Part shown: positions 42,929 through 50,903 of the stretch, in pieces | Numbering within the stretch: the stretch's first letter is position 1 | How the letters are laid out: each line of letters starts with the position of its first letter | NCBI GenBank assembly: GCA_963725395.1 | Contig: CAVRYH010000003.1 | Span: 62,001 to 126,000 of the forward strand | Reading direction: 5' to 3' | Length of the DNA stretch: 64,000 nucleotides | DNA from: Bog-756 sp963725395 | GTDB lineage: Bacteria > Actinomycetota > Acidimicrobiia > Acidimicrobiales > RAAP-2 | Notes under the pieces: model-generated | What the model was told of the DNA's origin: nothing | Database searches by the model: none | Seen by the model: the letters and a program-made list of their open reading frames with translations, nothing else | Program-made: the position numbers and the translations under genes

Positions 42929-43273
42929 TCAGGCCGCGGGCCACCCACAGTCGAGCAGCGTCTCGGCCAGGATCCTGCACCACAGTGCCTGAAGCTGGTC
43001 GCCACACTCGTCGGCCTGTCGGGCGCGGTGTTCGATCGTCTCGAGGATCGAATCGCGCGACGAGCCGTGGTCCTGGGATGTGGTGGGGAGTAGACAGCGT
43101 TCGAGGATGTCGGCGGCCGCCTCGGCCACGACACGAAGCGCATCGGGGGAATCGCCCAGTGAGCTGAGTTGGGCAAACTCGGCGGCAAGATGACGATCAT
43201 CGGCCACCGCTCTCACGTACTCCATGGCCGAAATGGCTTCGGCCGATGCCGGCCACCGTCCGTGATCCGCCAT
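42929..43273 (-). CDS. Hypothetical protein
   Basis: This 114-residue all-helical soluble protein (SAEAISAMEYVRAVADDRHL, DALRVVAEAAADILERCLLP, QADECGDQLQALWCRILAET) carries several cysteines. No family recognised. AAGGA lies eleven bases before the ATG at 43273; a GTG at 43312 is in frame. The next gene upstream on the same strand is a similar-sized helical hypothetical, and the two may form an operon. Confidence 0.55.
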   Translation of the reverse strand: MADHGRWPASAEAISAMEYVRAVADDRHLAAEFAQLSSLGDSPDALRVVAEAAADILERCLLPTTSQDHGSSRDSILETIEHRARQADECGDQLQALWCRILAETLLDCGWPAA

Positions 43274-43384
43274 TGCGCCAAGTCCTTCCCCGACCACTGG
43301 ATTGCCCTTCACTGGTATCGACAGCCTGTGCGGGCTGCTTGAGCACGAGGGCAGGCCTCCAGCCGACGTCGGCTCGGATGGGCG

Positions 43385-43777
43385 CTACCGAGCACTCTCA
43401 GCTTCGGATTGCTCCTTCATCACCGACCACATCATGGCCATCGATCCCACGAGTGCGGTGAGCTCCTGGCCGACCGCCCGCCGGTCGGGACCGCCGGGCT
43501 GCCTGACCTCGGACTCGATCAGATCGGCCACGTCGGAGTAGGAACGAGCCAGGCTGATGAGCATCCCATCGAGACCGGCGTGTGGACACCGGTGGGAGGG
43601 GATCCACGTGATGGCGTGGCTCGAGGCCGCTTGGAGCTGATCGCTGGCCGCAAGCATCACCTGCGGGTTCTTAGAGGTCGCGTCCTGGGCGAAGTAGAGG
43701 ACAGCCATCATCGACATGAGGAGGGGTTTCACCTCACTTTTCCAGGTCTTGAAATCCATTGCCGAATCGGTGCTCAT
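43385..43777 (-). CDS. Hypothetical protein
   Basis: This 130-residue helical protein (MDFKTWKSEVKPLLMSMMAV, SDQLQAASSHAITWI, MLISLARSYSDVADLIESEV, ELTALVGSMAMMWSVMKEQS) is rich in methionine. No signal peptide is evident and I recognise no family. GAGG lies seven bases before the ATG, supporting the start. It is divergent from the membrane protein at 43834. Confidence 0.55.
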   Translation of the reverse strand: MSTDSAMDFKTWKSEVKPLLMSMMAVLYFAQDATSKNPQVMLAASDQLQAASSHAITWIPSHRCPHAGLDGMLISLARSYSDVADLIESEVRQPGGPDRRAVGQELTALVGSMAMMWSVMKEQSEAESAR

Positions 43778-43833
43778 GGATGCCTCTATTGACGAAGGTG
43801 GTGTTCACCCGGTGAAGGAGTATCGACACAACG

Positions 43834-44823
43834 GTGGCCGGCCTTGAGGCGGTGCCAGACTGCACTGCGACCGACCGAGGCACGATCGATGAGCCCGTGG
43901 CTCCCGATCGGCGCCGGCAGCACCATGTAGGGTCCGACCGTGGCCAGCGTTCGGAGTTCCACGAGATCGCATGTCGCTGTGGCAGCGTGCAGGTGAGTCC
44001 TGACGAAGACGCGACCGTTGACCGTGGGCATCCCCAGTCCCTCGGCAACGCAGTCCGTCGGGAGTACGCCCGGACCTTCCGAGCGCCGTACGAGAGCCTG
44101 ATCGTGGTGGCCGCCAATGGCGCGATGATGAGCTCGGCCTGGTTCTTCCTTCCGAATGACCTGAAGGACCAGGTGTTCACGCTGCACGGAACAGTGGCGT
44201 TCGCCGTCGTCCTGGCGGCATGGATGTACTCGGATGTCCCCGCCACCAATGTTCTCGGCCCTGATGCTGCACGGGCGGTGGCGGCCATGGACGACCCGGC
44301 GATACTGCGCAGACTCCTCTACGGGAAGAACATCGTCCTGTGGTCCCTGATCACGCCGCTCTGTCTGTTCCTCGCCCTGGCCAACGGCGTCTTGTCCCAT
44401 AATCTGCTGGCCACCTTGTACTCGGCGGTGTGGATCGTCGTGGTTCCCTTCGGGGTCCTCGGCATTTCGGCATGGGTGGGGATCGTGTTCCCCTACCACC
44501 CGATGCCCCTGCGTTACCGGTGGCTGAACCAGAGGCCGCGGCGGACGATGCTCTGGCGCTGGGCGGTGCTGGTCGTGATCCCCTACGGCTTGATCCCTCT
44601 CCTGGCCGTGGTGATCATGGTTCCTTCCCTCCTCCTGTGGGGCATCACGCCGACCCACGGCCTCGCCCACACGCTTCCCGACCGCGATCTCGGATGGGGT
44701 GTGGCATTGGCCTGCGTCGTGGCTTCGGCCTGTTCGTTCGGCGGTCACCGCATCGGGGCCCGGATGGCCCATCACCGCCGGACCAGGCTGTTGGCCTTCC
44801 TCACTGACCCCACCAAGGGTTAG
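43834..44823 (+). CDS. Polytopic membrane protein of unknown function
   Basis: From the GTG at 43834 the protein has about 80 polar residues with a His/Cys-containing stretch (FHEIACRCGSVQVS) followed by seven or so hydrophobic segments (SLIVVAANGAMMSSAWFFL, TVAFAVVLAAWMY, LLATLYSAVWIVVVPFGVLG, WAVLVVIPYGLIPLLAVVIM). The loop MYSDVPATNVLGPDAARAVA and VFPYHPMPLRYRW are reminiscent of ABC-2-type permease-like proteins in actinobacteria, but I cannot assign a family. The start could be further downstream. Confidence 0.6.
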   Translation: MAGLEAVPDCTATDRGTIDEPVAPDRRRQHHVGSDRGQRSEFHEIACRCGSVQVSPDEDATVDRGHPQSLGNAVRREYARTFRAPYESLIVVAANGAMMSSAWFFLPNDLKDQVFTLHGTVAFAVVLAAWMYSDVPATNVLGPDAARAVAAMDDPAILRRLLYGKNIVLWSLITPLCLFLALANGVLSHNLLATLYSAVWIVVVPFGVLGISAWVGIVFPYHPMPLRYRWLNQRPRRTMLWRWAVLVVIPYGLIPLLAVVIMVPSLLLWGITPTHGLAHTLPDRDLGWGVALACVVASACSFGGHRIGARMAHHRRTRLLAFLTDPTKG

Positions 44824-44874
44824 CGTTGTTCGGCACGGTCTGTCCTTCCCACAGTCACCCGGTCGTTCCGATGG

Positions 44875-45309
44875 TCAGCGATGAGCGACGATGAGATCCT
44901 CCGGCCCGACCAGGCAGAGCGTCGCTCCCACAGCAAGGACGCCAGCGGCGGCGAACTCGATCAGGAACGCCTGGGTGGCGAACGGGGCGGCCCACGAATC
45001 CTTGAACCCGAACAGTCCGTGCTCGACCGAGACGAGGAAGCCCGCCATCGTCGACAGTGCGAATCCGATCCCGAGGACGGCCGCCCACGCTCTTCGGACC
45101 GCCACGAGGAGGACGGCGACCACCACGCCGGCGACCGACTGAAGCAGGAAGAGGGGACCGATGGTCGCAATGTGCCGGTATCCGAGCGAGTCCCACAGAT
45201 GAAGGTGGATGTAACTCGACCACAGCACGAGGAGCCCTCCGACGACGAAGGACGCCGTGGCCACCTTCTTCGCCCGATTTGGCCCGCTGCCGAGCTGCAC
45301 TACCTTCAC
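44875..45309 (-). CDS. Small four-helix membrane protein
   Basis: This 144-residue protein has four hydrophobic segments (KVATASFVVGGLLVLWSSYI, TIGPLFLLQSVAGVVVAVLL, WAAVLGIGFALSTMAGFLVS, AFLIEFAAAGVLAVGATLCL). The loop HLHLWDSLGYRHIATIGPLF is typical of an actinobacterial membrane family of unknown function. GTG start at 45309. The 230 bases upstream to 45542 show no convincing gene. Confidence 0.68.
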   Translation of the reverse strand: MKVVQLGSGPNRAKKVATASFVVGGLLVLWSSYIHLHLWDSLGYRHIATIGPLFLLQSVAGVVVAVLLVAVRRAWAAVLGIGFALSTMAGFLVSVEHGLFGFKDSWAAPFATQAFLIEFAAAGVLAVGATLCLVGPEDLIVAHR

Positions 45310-45542
45310 CGCCTGTATTCGAAGCGGACCGTCGAAGTGGATGGAGGTGATCAGCCGGCAGCCAGATCTGATGCACGGTCACGAGATGCGGCGTCTCCGA
45401 CCGGGAAGCGGGCGCGGGCCGGAACGTGGTCGCATGAACCCGTGGCTGTCGCCTGGGGCCGCCCCGACGCTTCGGTCGAAATCTGGACGGCGCTCCAGCT
45501 CGTCCAGGCGCGTCTTCGGGAGACGCGCGAACAGGAGCGGCT

Positions 45543-45770
45543 CTAGCTCCCCCGCATCTCACGCGCCCGGGCGATGTGCGTGATCCTCTCCTGGGCGATC
45601 AGCCATTCGTCGGATCGGACCACCTGACGGTCGGACGGGACGTGGTGGAGCCCACCCGGCCCGTCGGTCCGGCATCCGCAGCGCCGGCACACCGGCATTC
45701 GCCCGTTGGTCTCGGGGACGTGGTGCTCGTCGAGCCGGCTGCCTGTTCGGGTCCCATCGGCTGCGCCCAT
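45543..45770 (-). CDS. Small zinc-binding-like hypothetical protein
   Basis: This 75-residue protein contains MPVCRRCGCRTDGPGGLHHV, with three cysteines and a nearby His pair that could bind zinc, followed by a helical WLIAQERITHIARAREM. GGGAGG lies close before the ATG at 45770 and supports translation. Function unknown. Confidence 0.55.
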   Translation of the reverse strand: MGAADGTRTGSRLDEHHVPETNGRMPVCRRCGCRTDGPGGLHHVPSDRQVVRSDEWLIAQERITHIARAREMRGS

Positions 45771-46006
45771 GGTCCTCCCATCGTCTACCGCGCCTGGGCT
45801 ACGACACCGGGTTCGACCCGATCTCTCGCTGGGGCGGCGCTAACCCCGGCACCACCCTACGCCCCTCGCCACGGCACCGAAACCGGACGCCTACCCCTGC
45901 ACGCACCCGATTGCCGGGAAGGTGCTCACCCCGGAGCCCTGAGCCCGCCCTTCGCTGGATCGGACCACCGCCTCGGACCGGCGATGGCCCCCGAGCGGCC
46001 AGTGGG

Positions 46007-46012
46007 TAGGTT
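46007..46012 (+). promoter_or_regulatory. Candidate -10 box (leaderless) of the small membrane protein gene
   Basis: TAGGTT ends six bases before the GTG at 46019 with no ribosome-binding site. Confidence 0.4.
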
Positions 46013-46018
46013 CCCCTT

Positions 46019-46252
46019 GTGCGTCACGACGGATCGACCGGTGGATTCTGGAGGAGCTACACCGGACCCGTCGTCCTGTCGGCCAGGCGGCGACGCCTCA
46101 ACCTGGTGCTTCTGGCGGTCTGGACGGTTGCCGGCCTCGCCGCCGTGTTCGGTCACCGATACGACCTCCTCTGGCTGCCGGTCGCCGGCATCGTCACCTG
46201 CTCGGTACTCGCGCTCCGAGACCGCTCCGGAAGGCGGCGTTCGACGCAGTGA
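46019..46252 (+). CDS. Small two-helix membrane protein
   Basis: This 77-residue protein has a basic stretch (SARRRR) followed by two hydrophobic segments (LNLVLLAVWTVAGLAAVFG and LLWLPVAGIVTCSVLAL) and a basic tail RDRSGRRRS. No family recognised. The GTG start follows a TAGGTT hexamer by six bases, so it may be translated from a leaderless message. The 250 bases before it hold no other gene that I can support. Confidence 0.5.
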   Translation: MRHDGSTGGFWRSYTGPVVLSARRRRLNLVLLAVWTVAGLAAVFGHRYDLLWLPVAGIVTCSVLALRDRSGRRRSTQ

Positions 46253-46332
46253 ACATCCCCGTCCTCGTCTGACGGCCCTCGGCCGAAATGCGCCCTGGCC
46301 GGGTGGAGGCGCCCTGACCTCGGTGCGCAGGC

Positions 46333-46812
46333 TCAGCGGGCGTCGCTTCCTCCGGTCACCGTTCGATCCAGGATGCCCAATGTGGCCCGCAACGCGGCCT
46401 CAGGGATAACCGGGAAGATGCCGGCGTCCCTCCAAACCGGATCGATGGACGACCAGTCGTAGTAGGAGGTGACGATCGTGCCCGCATCCGCCTTGTCGAG
46501 CCGATACCCGTAGATGTGCCCGATGGGCGGGTCGATCTGCCCGAGAATCGTCCAGGCGATCTCACGGTCGGGGATGAACGAAGTGATCCTGACGGTCACG
46601 TCGTAGAGACCCATGGGGTAGTCGTTGAGTGCCTCGCGGTCCATGTGGACGACGAAGGTGTCCCCGACCTCGGTCACCGGGTCTCCGGTCGCCCCCATCA
46701 GCATCCCTGAGCTGTCGATGGCCACGTGACCCCGGGGGTCGCACAGCAACGAGAAGATCGCCGCGGGTTCGGCGGTGATGGTGCGCTGAACCTCGAACCG
46801 TTCGTTCGTCAT
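46333..46812 (-). CDS. SRPBCC-family protein (polyketide cyclase/dehydrase-like)
   Basis: This 159-residue protein has the START-like fold pattern RFEVQRTITAEPAAIFSLLC then DPRGHVAIDSSGMLMGA, strand-rich middle and the closing helix EAALRATLGILDRTV. Such proteins bind hydrophobic ligands in a deep cavity. No catalytic residue can be assigned. The ATG at 46812 is the family start. It is intact, unlike the SRPBCC gene near 39.7 kb. Confidence 0.82.
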   Translation of the reverse strand: MTNERFEVQRTITAEPAAIFSLLCDPRGHVAIDSSGMLMGATGDPVTEVGDTFVVHMDREALNDYPMGLYDVTVRITSFIPDREIAWTILGQIDPPIGHIYGYRLDKADAGTIVTSYYDWSSIDPVWRDAGIFPVIPEAALRATLGILDRTVTGGSDAR

Positions 46813-46883
46813 CTCTGCATCATTGCACCCTCGGCACCCGATCCGTCACCGGCATCGGCCGCACCGTGGGTAGCGCACGTCGG

Positions 46884-47474
46884 TCACCGGACGTCGCGGA
46901 CGATACGGGCCGGATTGCCCACGGCCACGACGCCGGCGGGAAGGCTCTTGGTCACGACCGACCCCGCTCCGACAACGGTGCCCTGACCGATGTCGACACC
47001 CGGGAGCACGATGCACCCGCCGCCCAGCCACACGTTGGCACCCACCGCGATCGGCTCGGCCGCCTCCCACTTGGCACGGCGGAGATCCGGATCGATCGGG
47101 TGGGTGGGGGTCAGCAGCTGGACACCGGGCCCGATCTGGACGTCGTCGCCGATGGTGATGATGGCGGCATCCAACGCCACCAGACCGAAGTTGACGAAAC
47201 AGTCGGCGCCCACGAAGAGGTTGAGGCCGTAGTCGCAGTGGAAGGGAGGCCGGATCTCGCTCCCGGCACCGAACGATCCCAGGAGCTCGGACAGGACAGC
47301 CCGGCCGTGATCCGCCTCATCTCCGGAACGGTTGAGCCGGTGACACAGTCGTCGGGCCCGTAGATGGGTGCTGACCAGCTCCGGATCGTCAGAGCGGTAG
47401 AGGGCACCGGCCAGCATCCGGTCACGGTGTGACCGACCGTCCTTTCCGTCCTCGGGCCGAATGGCGCCGTCCAT
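46884..47474 (-). CDS. Sugar/maltose O-acetyltransferase (hexapeptide-repeat LbH family)
   Basis: This 196-residue protein has an N-terminal maltose-acetyltransferase domain (HRDRMLAGALYRSDDPELVS) and a left-handed beta-helix built from hexapeptide repeats. The helix contains FHCDYGLNLFVGADCFVNFG, IGDDVQIGPGVQLLTPTHPI with the catalytic histidine in PTHPID, and VWLGGGCIVLPGVDIGQGTV. It acetylates sugars using acetyl-CoA. The ATG at 47474 or 47486 may be the start; the first is used. It is followed by an SRPBCC gene on the same strand. Confidence 0.9.
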   Translation of the reverse strand: MDGAIRPEDGKDGRSHRDRMLAGALYRSDDPELVSTHLRARRLCHRLNRSGDEADHGRAVLSELLGSFGAGSEIRPPFHCDYGLNLFVGADCFVNFGLVALDAAIITIGDDVQIGPGVQLLTPTHPIDPDLRRAKWEAAEPIAVGANVWLGGGCIVLPGVDIGQGTVVGAGSVVTKSLPAGVVAVGNPARIVRDVR

Positions 47475-47555
47475 GCCGACAAGCATGCCTCGTGATGCGA
47501 TGGTCACACAGCTTGGCGCTGAGGGTGGGCCGACCACCCACCCGCGGCCCGCCGG

Positions 47556-47984
47556 TCACACGGCTCGAAGCGTGACCTCGATGTTCCCCCTGGTGGCGTT
47601 GCTGTACGGGCAGACCTCGTGGGCACCGGCGATCAGGTCCTCCGCCGTGGCATCGTCCAGCTCGGGGATGTGCACGTCGAGCTCCACCGCCAGGCCGAAC
47701 CCGCCGCCCCCGACGGTACCGATGGTCACCTTGGCGGCCACGGTGGATCCCTCGACACTGACCTTGTTGCGCCGGGCGACCACTCCGAGCGCGCTCTGGA
47801 AGCAAGCGGCATACCCGGCGGCGAACAGTTCCTCGGGGTTGGTGGCCCCGCCCGGGCCGCCCATCTCCACCGGGGGTTTGAGGTCCACGTCGAGGATCCC
47901 GTCCGTACTGCGCACGTGGCCCTCGCGTCCGCCTACGGCGGTGGCCTCGGCCGAGTAAAGCGGCTTGGTCAACTGCACAACCAT
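47556..47984 (-). CDS. ohr: Organic hydroperoxide resistance protein (Ohr)
   Basis: This 142-residue OsmC/Ohr peroxidase reduces organic hydroperoxides. The two reactive cysteines are in GYAACFQSAL (about residue 61) and HEVCPYSNATRGN (about residue 125), with the conserved PPVEMGGPGGATNPEELFAA upstream supplying the catalytic arginine region in a modified form. GGAG lies seven bases before the ATG. No OhrR regulator is adjacent. Confidence 0.92.
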   Translation of the reverse strand: MVVQLTKPLYSAEATAVGGREGHVRSTDGILDVDLKPPVEMGGPGGATNPEELFAAGYAACFQSALGVVARRNKVSVEGSTVAAKVTIGTVGGGGFGLAVELDVHIPELDDATAEDLIAGAHEVCPYSNATRGNIEVTLRAV

Positions 47985-48090
47985 GACGATCTCCGATCCA
48001 CGAACCCGTGGCGACCCTTCCTCGGCCGCTCCGCTTCCAACCGCTGGCCGGCCCCGATTCTTCCCCGGCCGCCAGAGGGACCGGCGCGGC

Positions 48091-48633
48091 TCACTGGTTG
48101 GTGACCACGCGGGCCCGGAGCTGACTGGCCGATGTGACCGTCGTGGCCAGGGTCATCGACACTGAGGACGAGACCCCCGTCGGGGTGGCCTGGAGATAGA
48201 CGGAGCCCCCGACAGCCGGCACCACGGTCGAGGTCACCGGGGTGGAGGTGTTCTTCGAATAGCTGGTCCCCACTTTCGTCCCCGTGCCGCCGCTGCATTT
48301 TCCGCCCGACCACGCCACCGCGCAGGCGTACAGCGTGAAGGTCGGAGACCCTCCGGTGGGTTTGGAGATGGTGACCGTGTACCCGATCCCGACCAGGGCG
48401 AGCGTGCCCGTGTTGGTGACCGTCGCTGTCTGCGCCGTATTGGTCGTGAACGTGAGGGTCGCGGGGCTGACCGTCGCCCCCCAGGTTCCGCTGGTCACCG
48501 ACTCGGAGCCGACCACCGAGGCAGCGGCCTTCCCGGCCGCACCGGCGCTGGAGGGGAGAGCGAGCGCGGCGAAGACCAGGACCGCCGAAACGACGGTCCT
48601 GCCCACGCCTCGCTGTCCGCGGAACTGGGTCAC
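48091..48633 (-). CDS. Secreted protein, third product of the SipW operon
   Basis: This 180-residue protein has a signal peptide (basic VTQFRGQRGVGR, then TVVSAVLVFAALALPSSAGA) and a beta-rich mature part (SESVTSGTWGATVSPATLTF, TVTNTGTLALVGIGYTVTIS). The GS(E)xVTSGT start of the mature region is shared with the two upstream paralogues. Two cysteines (YACAVAW and GKCSG) are similarly spaced to the Cys pair of the paralogues. AGGAG lies six bases before the GTG at 48633. It follows paralogue B by 11 bases and is the last gene of the operon. Probably a minor fibre or surface component; inferred from context. Confidence 0.72.
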   Translation of the reverse strand: MTQFRGQRGVGRTVVSAVLVFAALALPSSAGAAGKAAASVVGSESVTSGTWGATVSPATLTFTTNTAQTATVTNTGTLALVGIGYTVTISKPTGGSPTFTLYACAVAWSGGKCSGGTGTKVGTSYSKNTSTPVTSTVVPAVGGSVYLQATPTGVSSSVSMTLATTVTSASQLRARVVTNQ

Positions 48634-48644
48634 TCGTGCTCCTG

Positions 48645-49316
48645 TTACTGGCTGGTCGCTGCTCCGACCCGCTGCTGCTCGGTGAAGGTGTAGGCCAGGG
48701 TGGTCGTGAGGCCCTGGACGGTCGGGGAAGGCAACACCCCGTTGACCGAGGTCTCGCTGGCCACGAGGCCGAGGCTGATCTGCACGTGGGCCAGTTGGCC
48801 GGTGGCCGCCGCCAGGGCGGGCACGTTGGACAGGGCCACGGCCGTGCCCGCAGTGTTCATGGTGCTGATCTGGGTCGTGGCGAGGATCGGCGTCGTGGTC
48901 CCCGAGCACACCCCCGTGGCCAGCGTCCAGGCCACCGAACACTGGGTGGCGGTGACGGTCAGTCCCTCACCGGCGGCCGAGCCGTTGGTGAGGGCGTTGG
49001 CCGGGGTGCCGGCGACCCACAGGCTCATGCCGGCCGCCGACGCCAGCGTGCCGGTGTTTTTGAGGTCGACGTAGACGTTGTCGGTGTCGCCCGGGGCCAT
49101 CTTCCCGGTGAAGCTGCTGAACCCGGCGCCCACATCGGCGCTGAGGGTCAGATTGAGGGTGCCCGAGGTCACCGCCTCGGAACCGGTGGCCACACCGGAC
49201 AGCCCGGCATAGACACCCGCTGTGGTGAGAAGTCCGACCGAGGCGGCAAAGACGCCGGCCAGGACGACGCGCCCGTGGCGTCGGGGTTTGGATCGGGAGT
49301 GACGGTATCTGCTCAT
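48645..49316 (-). CDS. TasA/camelysin-like secreted protein, copy B
   Basis: This 223-residue protein has an SipW-type signal region: a long basic start (SRYRHSRSKPRRHGR) and VVLAGVFAASVGLLTTAGVY, then AGLSG. The mature part GSEAVTSGTLNLTLSADVGA, with MAPGDTDNVYVDLKNTGTLA, is the pattern of SipW-dependent TasA/CalY-like fibre proteins, whose mature domains form surface or biofilm fibres in Bacillus. It is nearly identical to copy A over the first 150 residues and diverges near the C-terminus (VASETSVNGVLPSPTVQGLT). One cysteine pair (QCSVAW, GVCSG) could form a disulfide. Confidence 0.8.
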   Translation of the reverse strand: MSRYRHSRSKPRRHGRVVLAGVFAASVGLLTTAGVYAGLSGVATGSEAVTSGTLNLTLSADVGAGFSSFTGKMAPGDTDNVYVDLKNTGTLASAAGMSLWVAGTPANALTNGSAAGEGLTVTATQCSVAWTLATGVCSGTTTPILATTQISTMNTAGTAVALSNVPALAAATGQLAHVQISLGLVASETSVNGVLPSPTVQGLTTTLAYTFTEQQRVGAATSQ

Positions 49317-49404
49317 GGTGGAACCTGCCCCGGCCGGGACGACCGGAGCCGAGGCTCCGGTCGTCCGGCCGAGATCCACGTCGCCCGAGGCCGGGCTCCG
49401 TCGG

Positions 49405-50076
49405 TTACTGGTTGGTCGCCGCACCCACCCGCTGCTGCTCGGTGAAGGTGTAGGCGAGGGTGGTCGACAGCCCCTGGATGGTCTGGGTCGGGGCCACACC
49501 GTTGGTCGAGACCTCCGTGCCCACCAGGCCCAGACTCACCTGGACATGGGCGACCTGACCGGTGGCCGCCGCCAGGGCGGGCACGTTGGACAGGGCGACG
49601 GCCGTGCCCGCAGTGTTCATGGTGCTGATCTGGGTCGTGGCGAGGATCGGCGTCGTGGTCCCCGAGCACACCCCCGTGGCCAGCGTCCAGGCCACCGAAC
49701 ACTGGGTGGCGGTGACGGTCAGTCCCTCACCGGCGGCCGAGCCGTTGGTGAGGGCGTTGGCCGGGGTGCCGGCGACCCACAGGGTCATGCCGGCCGCCGA
49801 CGCCAGCGTGCCGGTGTTGTTGAGGTCGACGTAGACGTTGTCGGTGTCGCCCGGGGCCATCTTCCCGGTGAAGCTGCTGAACCCGGCGCCCACATCGGCG
49901 CTGAGGGTCAGATTGAGGGTGCCCGAGGTCACCGCCTCGGAACCGGTGGCCACACCGGACAGCCCGGCATAGACACCCGCTGTGGTGAGAAGTCCGACCG
50001 AGGCGGCAAAGACGCCGGCCAGGACGACGCGCCCGTGGCGTCGGGGTTTGGCTTGGGAGTGACGATGTTCACGCAT
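49405..50076 (-). CDS. TasA/camelysin-like secreted protein, copy A
   Basis: This 223-residue protein follows the signal peptidase gene directly. It has a basic N-region (REHRHSQAKPRRHGR), hydrophobic core VVLAGVFAASVGLLTTAGVY, and mature GSEAVTSGTLNLTLSADVGA with the NVYVDLNNTGTLASAAGM segment typical of TasA/CalY-like proteins. AAGGAG lies six to seven bases before the ATG, the best ribosome-binding site of the operon, so this may be the major product. The C-terminal part (LVGTEVSTNGVAPTQTIQGL) differs from copy B. Likely exported and processed by the adjacent SipW-type peptidase and assembled on the cell surface; assembly is inference. Confidence 0.82.
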   Translation of the reverse strand: MREHRHSQAKPRRHGRVVLAGVFAASVGLLTTAGVYAGLSGVATGSEAVTSGTLNLTLSADVGAGFSSFTGKMAPGDTDNVYVDLNNTGTLASAAGMTLWVAGTPANALTNGSAAGEGLTVTATQCSVAWTLATGVCSGTTTPILATTQISTMNTAGTAVALSNVPALAAATGQVAHVQVSLGLVGTEVSTNGVAPTQTIQGLSTTLAYTFTEQQRVGAATNQ

Positions 50077-50209
50077 GGTTTGCTCCTTGGTTATGGATAT
50101 TGGTATCGCTATGGCTCGGTTATGGACATGGATAGGGCTAGGGATCTCGTCGACGAGGGACAGCGGGCGGGGTGGCGCCGGGGTTACGGGCGCCGGTGGA
50201 GATCAGGAT

Positions 50210-50779
50210 TCAGGCCGTGACCGTCCTCGGCCGGGGGGAGAGGATCCACCGCGAGCCCGCCACCGCGGCACCCAGTCCTCCCATGATGATCAGGGCGATC
50301 TGGAGACCTCCGTGCATACCGACCAGGACCCGCCCGACCCAGGGGATCTCGGCCACCACCTCGGGAACCGACGCCGAGGTCAGTTGGGTGTGCCACGGGT
50401 CCGGTGCCGGGTTGGCGTCCCCCTTGGTGGTGATGACCGGCTGCGAGGCGGGGCCGGTCACCGACGTGACCCGGTGGGCGAACTGGGCGTGGTCCCCCGG
50501 AGGCGTGAACACAACGATCATGCCGGGACGGACGTCCCGGGCCGGCACCGCTTTGGTCACGAGCAGGGCACCGGGACCGTAGGTCGGGCGCATGCTGCCG
50601 GTCAGCACGGGACGGATCCCCAGATGGAGGGTGAAGGTCGCAGCGGCGAGTCCGCAGCACAGACCGGCGGCGGCCAGCATCAGCACGCTGGACAGCGTCC
50701 AGAAGCGGCCGCCCGCTTCGGCTCCCTCGTCTCGGTGGGTCCGTCTCACCCACTCAGCTTCGGCGTGGGCTTCGGCCAT
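50210..50779 (-). CDS. sipW: Signal peptidase I, SipW/ER type
   Basis: This 189-residue membrane peptidase has one N-terminal transmembrane segment (LSSVLMLAAAGLCCGLAAAT), the catalytic serine in LTGSMRPTYGPGALLVT, the second catalytic residue as histidine in QFAHRVTSVTG (ER/SipW type rather than lysine), VITTKGDANPAPDPW, and a C-terminal transmembrane segment (IALIIMGGLGAAVAG). SipW-type enzymes process dedicated exported substrates such as TasA. The genes directly downstream encode two TasA-like proteins and a third secreted protein. The ATG at 50779 follows the TTGCGCAA palindromes by about 20 bases. No ribosome-binding site is strong. Confidence 0.88.
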   Translation of the reverse strand: MAEAHAEAEWVRRTHRDEGAEAGGRFWTLSSVLMLAAAGLCCGLAAATFTLHLGIRPVLTGSMRPTYGPGALLVTKAVPARDVRPGMIVVFTPPGDHAQFAHRVTSVTGPASQPVITTKGDANPAPDPWHTQLTSASVPEVVAEIPWVGRVLVGMHGGLQIALIIMGGLGAAVAGSRWILSPRPRTVTA

Positions 50780-50800
50780 CTTTAGGAATTTGACACCCTT

Positions 50801-50826
50801 GGTTGCGCAACCTTGATTGCGCAACC
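50801..50826. promoter_or_regulatory. Twin palindromic operator between sipW and the divergent HTH gene
   Basis: GGTTGCGCAACC (50801-50812) and GATTGCGCAACC (50815-50826) each contain the perfect palindrome TTGCGCAA, with centres 14 bases apart. They lie 22-47 bases upstream of the sipW ATG and 78 bases before the divergent HTH gene, a natural place for that protein to act. Confidence 0.6.
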
Positions 50827-50903
50827 GCTGATGCGACCGGCGCCCGGCGTTCGGTCTCGTTCGGACACCGGTCGCCGCCAAGCGTCGGAATAGGCTCGTG
50901 GCC

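Larger units (their letters stand above)
48645..50076 (-). repeat. Tandem gene duplication, 760-base period
   Basis: Copies A (49405-50076) and B (48645-49316) are offset by 760 bases. About 500 bases of the 5' part differ at only a handful of positions. The last 150 or so coding bases differ much more, in line with recent conversion of the 5' part. Confidence 0.85.
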
